Below, piece after piece: positions 61,861 through 64,000 of a stretch of 64,000 nt of DNA. The position numbers were made by a program, and so were the translations under genes. Origin of the DNA: Arctic95D-9 sp035967665 (lineage in GTDB: Bacteria > Verrucomicrobiota > Verrucomicrobiia > Verrucomicrobiales > DEV007); contig JAYWLB010000046.1 of NCBI GenBank assembly GCA_035967665.1, positions 1-64,000 of the forward strand. The letters are read 5' to 3'. The notes under the pieces were generated by a model, which saw nothing but the letters and a program-made list of their open reading frames with translations, was not told the origin of the DNA and did no database searches. How positions within the stretch are numbered: the stretch's first letter is position 1; every line of letters begins with the position of its first letter.

Positions 61861-63594
61861 ATGACTGAAGAGGGTATGATGCATCACCAAACAGGGTTGA
61901 GTCGTCGACCCGGGAGGGTTGAGTCGTCGCCTTTTCTGCTTCTTTTCCTGCTCATCGCCTTTTTGCCGGCGAAAGAGATTCAGGCGCATCCCGCCCATGC
62001 CAAGCCGGTGAATTATCCGTTTGTGATCGGATTTGAGCGGTTTCACAGCAGCCTCGATGATGAGGATTACCTCGCCGAGGGTGGTTTCATTCTGCTGAAC
62101 GAACTCAACTGCGTGGCCTGTCATGCGCCGCCAAAGCATCTTGAAGAGCAACTGGAGGGCGTTGAAGCGACTTACCTGAGCGGTGTTTCGAGCCGCCTCG
62201 ATCCCGTCAGTCTCGAGTTGATGATTCGGAATCCCCGCTTTCTGAAGCGCGACACGATGATGCCGAGTCTCTTCGCGGGACCCGATCGTGATCTTGCGGA
62301 AGTGGAGGCGCTGAAACACTATCTGGCGAGTTTGAATGAGCCGGTTCCCGATTATCCAGTCGGGGATATTGAGGCGGGGCGCCGTTTTTATCACAGTGTC
62401 GGATGCGTCGCCTGTCATGCACCTGAAGTGGGCTACCGGCCTGAGGGAATTCCGGAAAACGCGGAGATCGAACTCTCGGGTCTTCCGAGTGTGGCAATGA
62501 ATCTTGCGGATCTCTACAATCTCGATGCGCTTACCCATTTCCTGTTGAAACCCCACGAGCATCGCCCCTCGGGCCGGATGCCGGATTTCAAACTCAGTGA
62601 AAAAGAGGCGATCGATCTCGCGGCCTACCTTCGTGCCGGGCCCGATTTGATCCTCCCGGAAAATCTCACGAACGCGCTCGCGGAAGGAGCTTCGATGGAG
62701 ACGGACGGGGCTCTAATCGCGAAGGGGAAAGCACTTTTTCAATCAAAGCAATGTCATGCCTGTCACTCCGTTCCCGATGAGCGGGGCAACGCTCTCGCAA
62801 AGCCACAGGCGATGCCTCTTGCTGATATCAATCCCGATGTGATTGGCGGTTGTTTTTCAGAGCGCCCTCCCGGCGGCGCGATTCCTTTTTACGGACTTGA
62901 TGAAGTGCAGAAGCGGGCCATCAGCGCGGCTTTGCGCAGGCTCGAAAGTCGGAAGGAGTTCGACCTCAAGGGGGAAGTCGATTGGAGGATGAAGCGGCTC
63001 AATTGTTACGCATGTCATGAAAGGGGCGGCGTCGGCGGTGCGGAGATGGCGAGGGAGGTGTATTTTGGATTTTCCTCGAAAGAGGCGTTGGCGCTCGGAC
63101 GATGGGGGAATCTGCCTCCTGCTCTCGACGGGATCGGGGCGAAGCTGACTCCGGACTGGATGGAGCGGGTTCTTCTCGGCGTGAACGGCGGTGGCGCGGT
63201 GCGGCCCTACATGGTGGCGAGAATGCCTTTGTTCGGGCATGAGGATGTGAAGCCCTTTCTGCAGCAGTTTAGAAAACTCGATGAACTTCCGAAAGGGCCT
63301 CGGCTCGGTGGAAAAAAGGGAACTCCGGAGGAGGGAAAGGCGGTCTTTCACTCGGCGGAAATGAATTGCCGTTCCTGTCACGGAGCCGGGGCGATTGAAT
63401 CAAGTGGATTGCCTGGAATCAATCTCGCGTTCAGTCCGGAGCGGCTCGAGCGTGACTGGTTTGAGCAATTTCTCCTCCATCCTCAGGCGGTGCAGCGGGA
63501 CACTCCAATGCCGGATGTTTTCGATGAAACGCCGGAAGGAAGACGCGCCATCCAGAGTCTCCGGGAATACCTCAAGGAAGTCGGCGCAAAGTGA
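61861..63594 (+). CDS. Exported pentaheme c-type cytochrome
   Basis: A 577-residue protein with an N-terminal signal (hydrophobic core about 22-38). Five CxxCH heme sites are spread through it: NCVACH, GCVACH, QCHACH, NCYACH and NCRSCH, each with a cytochrome c-like domain context and methionine candidates such as MPDFKLSEKEAIDLAAYL and DTPMPDVF. It would carry electrons in the periplasm, possibly as part of a respiratory or sugar-oxidising chain. The start could lie at 61861, 61876 or 61879; two 14-base direct repeats (GGGTTGAGTCGTCG, at 61894 and 61916) fall in the signal-peptide region. The gene ends just before the convergent RNase HI gene. Confidence 0.85.
   Translation: MTEEGMMHHQTGLSRRPGRVESSPFLLLFLLIAFLPAKEIQAHPAHAKPVNYPFVIGFERFHSSLDDEDYLAEGGFILLNELNCVACHAPPKHLEEQLEGVEATYLSGVSSRLDPVSLELMIRNPRFLKRDTMMPSLFAGPDRDLAEVEALKHYLASLNEPVPDYPVGDIEAGRRFYHSVGCVACHAPEVGYRPEGIPENAEIELSGLPSVAMNLADLYNLDALTHFLLKPHEHRPSGRMPDFKLSEKEAIDLAAYLRAGPDLILPENLTNALAEGASMETDGALIAKGKALFQSKQCHACHSVPDERGNALAKPQAMPLADINPDVIGGCFSERPPGGAIPFYGLDEVQKRAISAALRRLESRKEFDLKGEVDWRMKRLNCYACHERGGVGGAEMAREVYFGFSSKEALALGRWGNLPPALDGIGAKLTPDWMERVLLGVNGGGAVRPYMVARMPLFGHEDVKPFLQQFRKLDELPKGPRLGGKKGTPEEGKAVFHSAEMNCRSCHGAGAIESSGLPGINLAFSPERLERDWFEQFLLHPQAVQRDTPMPDVFDETPEGRRAIQSLREYLKEVGAK
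61894..61929. repeat. 14-bp direct repeat in the signal-peptide coding region
   Basis: GGGTTGAGTCGTCG occurs at 61894-61907 and 61916-61929, 22 bases apart, inside the first codons of the cytochrome gene. Because 22 is not a multiple of three, loss or gain of a unit would shift the frame. It may be a slippage site or a remnant of an upstream start region. Confidence 0.6.
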
Positions 63595-63615
63595 AGGCCT
63601 GTTGCCCGCGGCACT

Positions 63616-64000
63616 TCAGTCAGTGGGCGTGAAGCCCTTGTCCTCGATCAGCTTTCCGCGGAGACCGTCGGCGGCTTCGGTCGCGAGCTCGTCGCAGCGC
63701 TCGTTCATTTCGTGACCGGCATGACCTTTGACCCACTGCCAGTCGATGCGATGTCCTTCCGCAGCGGCTTCGAGTCGTTTCCAGAGATCGATGTTTTTCA
63801 CCGGCTTTTTATCCGATTTTTTCCAGCCCTTCTTTTTCCAGCCTTCGACCCAACCCTTGGTTTGGGCGTCGACGAGGTAACGCGAGTCTGAATAGACGGT
63901 GACCTGACAGGGTTCGCGGAGGATTTCGAGTCCGGCGATGGAGGCGAGGATCTCCATGCGGTTGTTCGTAGTAGTGACGAATCCCTGGGCCAGCTCGCGT
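63616..64000 (-). CDS. rnhA: Ribonuclease HI, 5' end outside the window
   Basis: The frame runs from 63616 to the window edge and continues beyond it; an internal ATG at 63957 would start too late. Present are TTNNRMEI (with the catalytic glutamate), YSDSRYLVDAQTKGWVEGW (catalytic aspartate), KGHAGHEMNERCDELA (with the final aspartate) and a C-terminal tail ending GFTPTD. The first catalytic aspartate is outside the window. It cuts RNA in RNA-DNA hybrids. It converges with the cytochrome gene. Confidence 0.95.
   Translation of the reverse strand, partial: RELAQGFVTTTNNRMEILASIAGLEILREPCQVTVYSDSRYLVDAQTKGWVEGWKKKGWKKSDKKPVKNIDLWKRLEAAAEGHRIDWQWVKGHAGHEMNERCDELATEAADGLRGKLIEDKGFTPTD

Overview
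The window looks like the chromosome of a marine, heterotrophic member of the Verrucomicrobiota, most likely order Verrucomicrobiales. The evidence is family content: a DUF1549/DUF1553 protein, a PVC-type heme-binding beta-propeller dehydrogenase, two sulfatases, a multiheme c-type cytochrome, a standalone AP2-domain protein and a pseudopilin-VWA fusion. These are typical of the Planctomycetes-Verrucomicrobia group. The genus cannot be fixed from sequence reading alone. No rRNA, tRNA, CRISPR array, prophage or intact insertion sequence was seen.

Layout. (1) 1-12620, plus strand: a long respiratory block. CcoN-, CcoO- and CcoP-like genes are followed by a full aa3-type oxidase (subunits I, III, IV, two tiny membrane proteins, subunit II) and a terminator. 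Then come heme A synthase, heme O synthase, SCO1, a DUF420-DUF1573 fusion and a rhodanese. The CcoN-like protein lacks the histidines of the oxygen-reducing centre, so it is probably a structural or electron-transfer partner, not an oxidase. Subunit III carries a 300-residue insertion and subunit I lacks the usual K-channel lysine. (2) 12665-17030, minus strand: a sulfatase, TctA and a fused TctC-TctB protein form an overlapping operon. (3) 17167-25812, plus strand: DUF1549/1553 protein, SurA/PpiD-like foldase, TPR protein, a possible structured RNA, a trypsin-like protease overlapping a degenerate partner, an ammonium transporter behind a good sigma-54 promoter, and a cNMP-binding protein.

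(4) 26087-32590, minus strand: SNF2 helicase, ribosomal protein S6, peptidyl-tRNA hydrolase, and a pseudopilin with a VWA domain. (5) 32821-37543, plus strand: MetX-like acyltransferase, Dabb protein, alpha/beta hydrolase, PfkB kinase, glycosyltransferase. (6) 37560-44381, minus strand: Gfo/Idh/MocA protein, a eukaryote-like UMP-CMP kinase with an extra N-terminal domain, a secreted TIM-barrel-like protein, and the PVC heme dehydrogenase.

(7) 44453-53146 is a decaying accessory region. A DapB-like dehydrogenase and an NhaC-type antiporter carry stops and frameshifts and are joined by an apparent deletion. A mannitol-dehydrogenase tail and a headless LacI regulator abut where both 5' ends have been lost. 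Between them lie two divergent paralogues of a secreted repeat protein and an intact OprB-like porin. (8) 53178-64000 returns to intact genes: sulfatase, HAD phosphatase, an LplT/Aas-like transporter and acyltransferase pair, ribosomal proteins L21 and L27, TrmL, a two-domain AP2 protein behind a perfect palindrome, a LolD-type ATPase, a pentaheme cytochrome and RNase HI, which is cut by the window end.

The most unusual system is the respiratory block: a CcoN homologue stripped of its metal ligands, sitting with intact c-type cytochrome subunits directly before an aa3 oxidase that is itself remodelled. All functional calls are from reading sequence and motifs. No database search was run.
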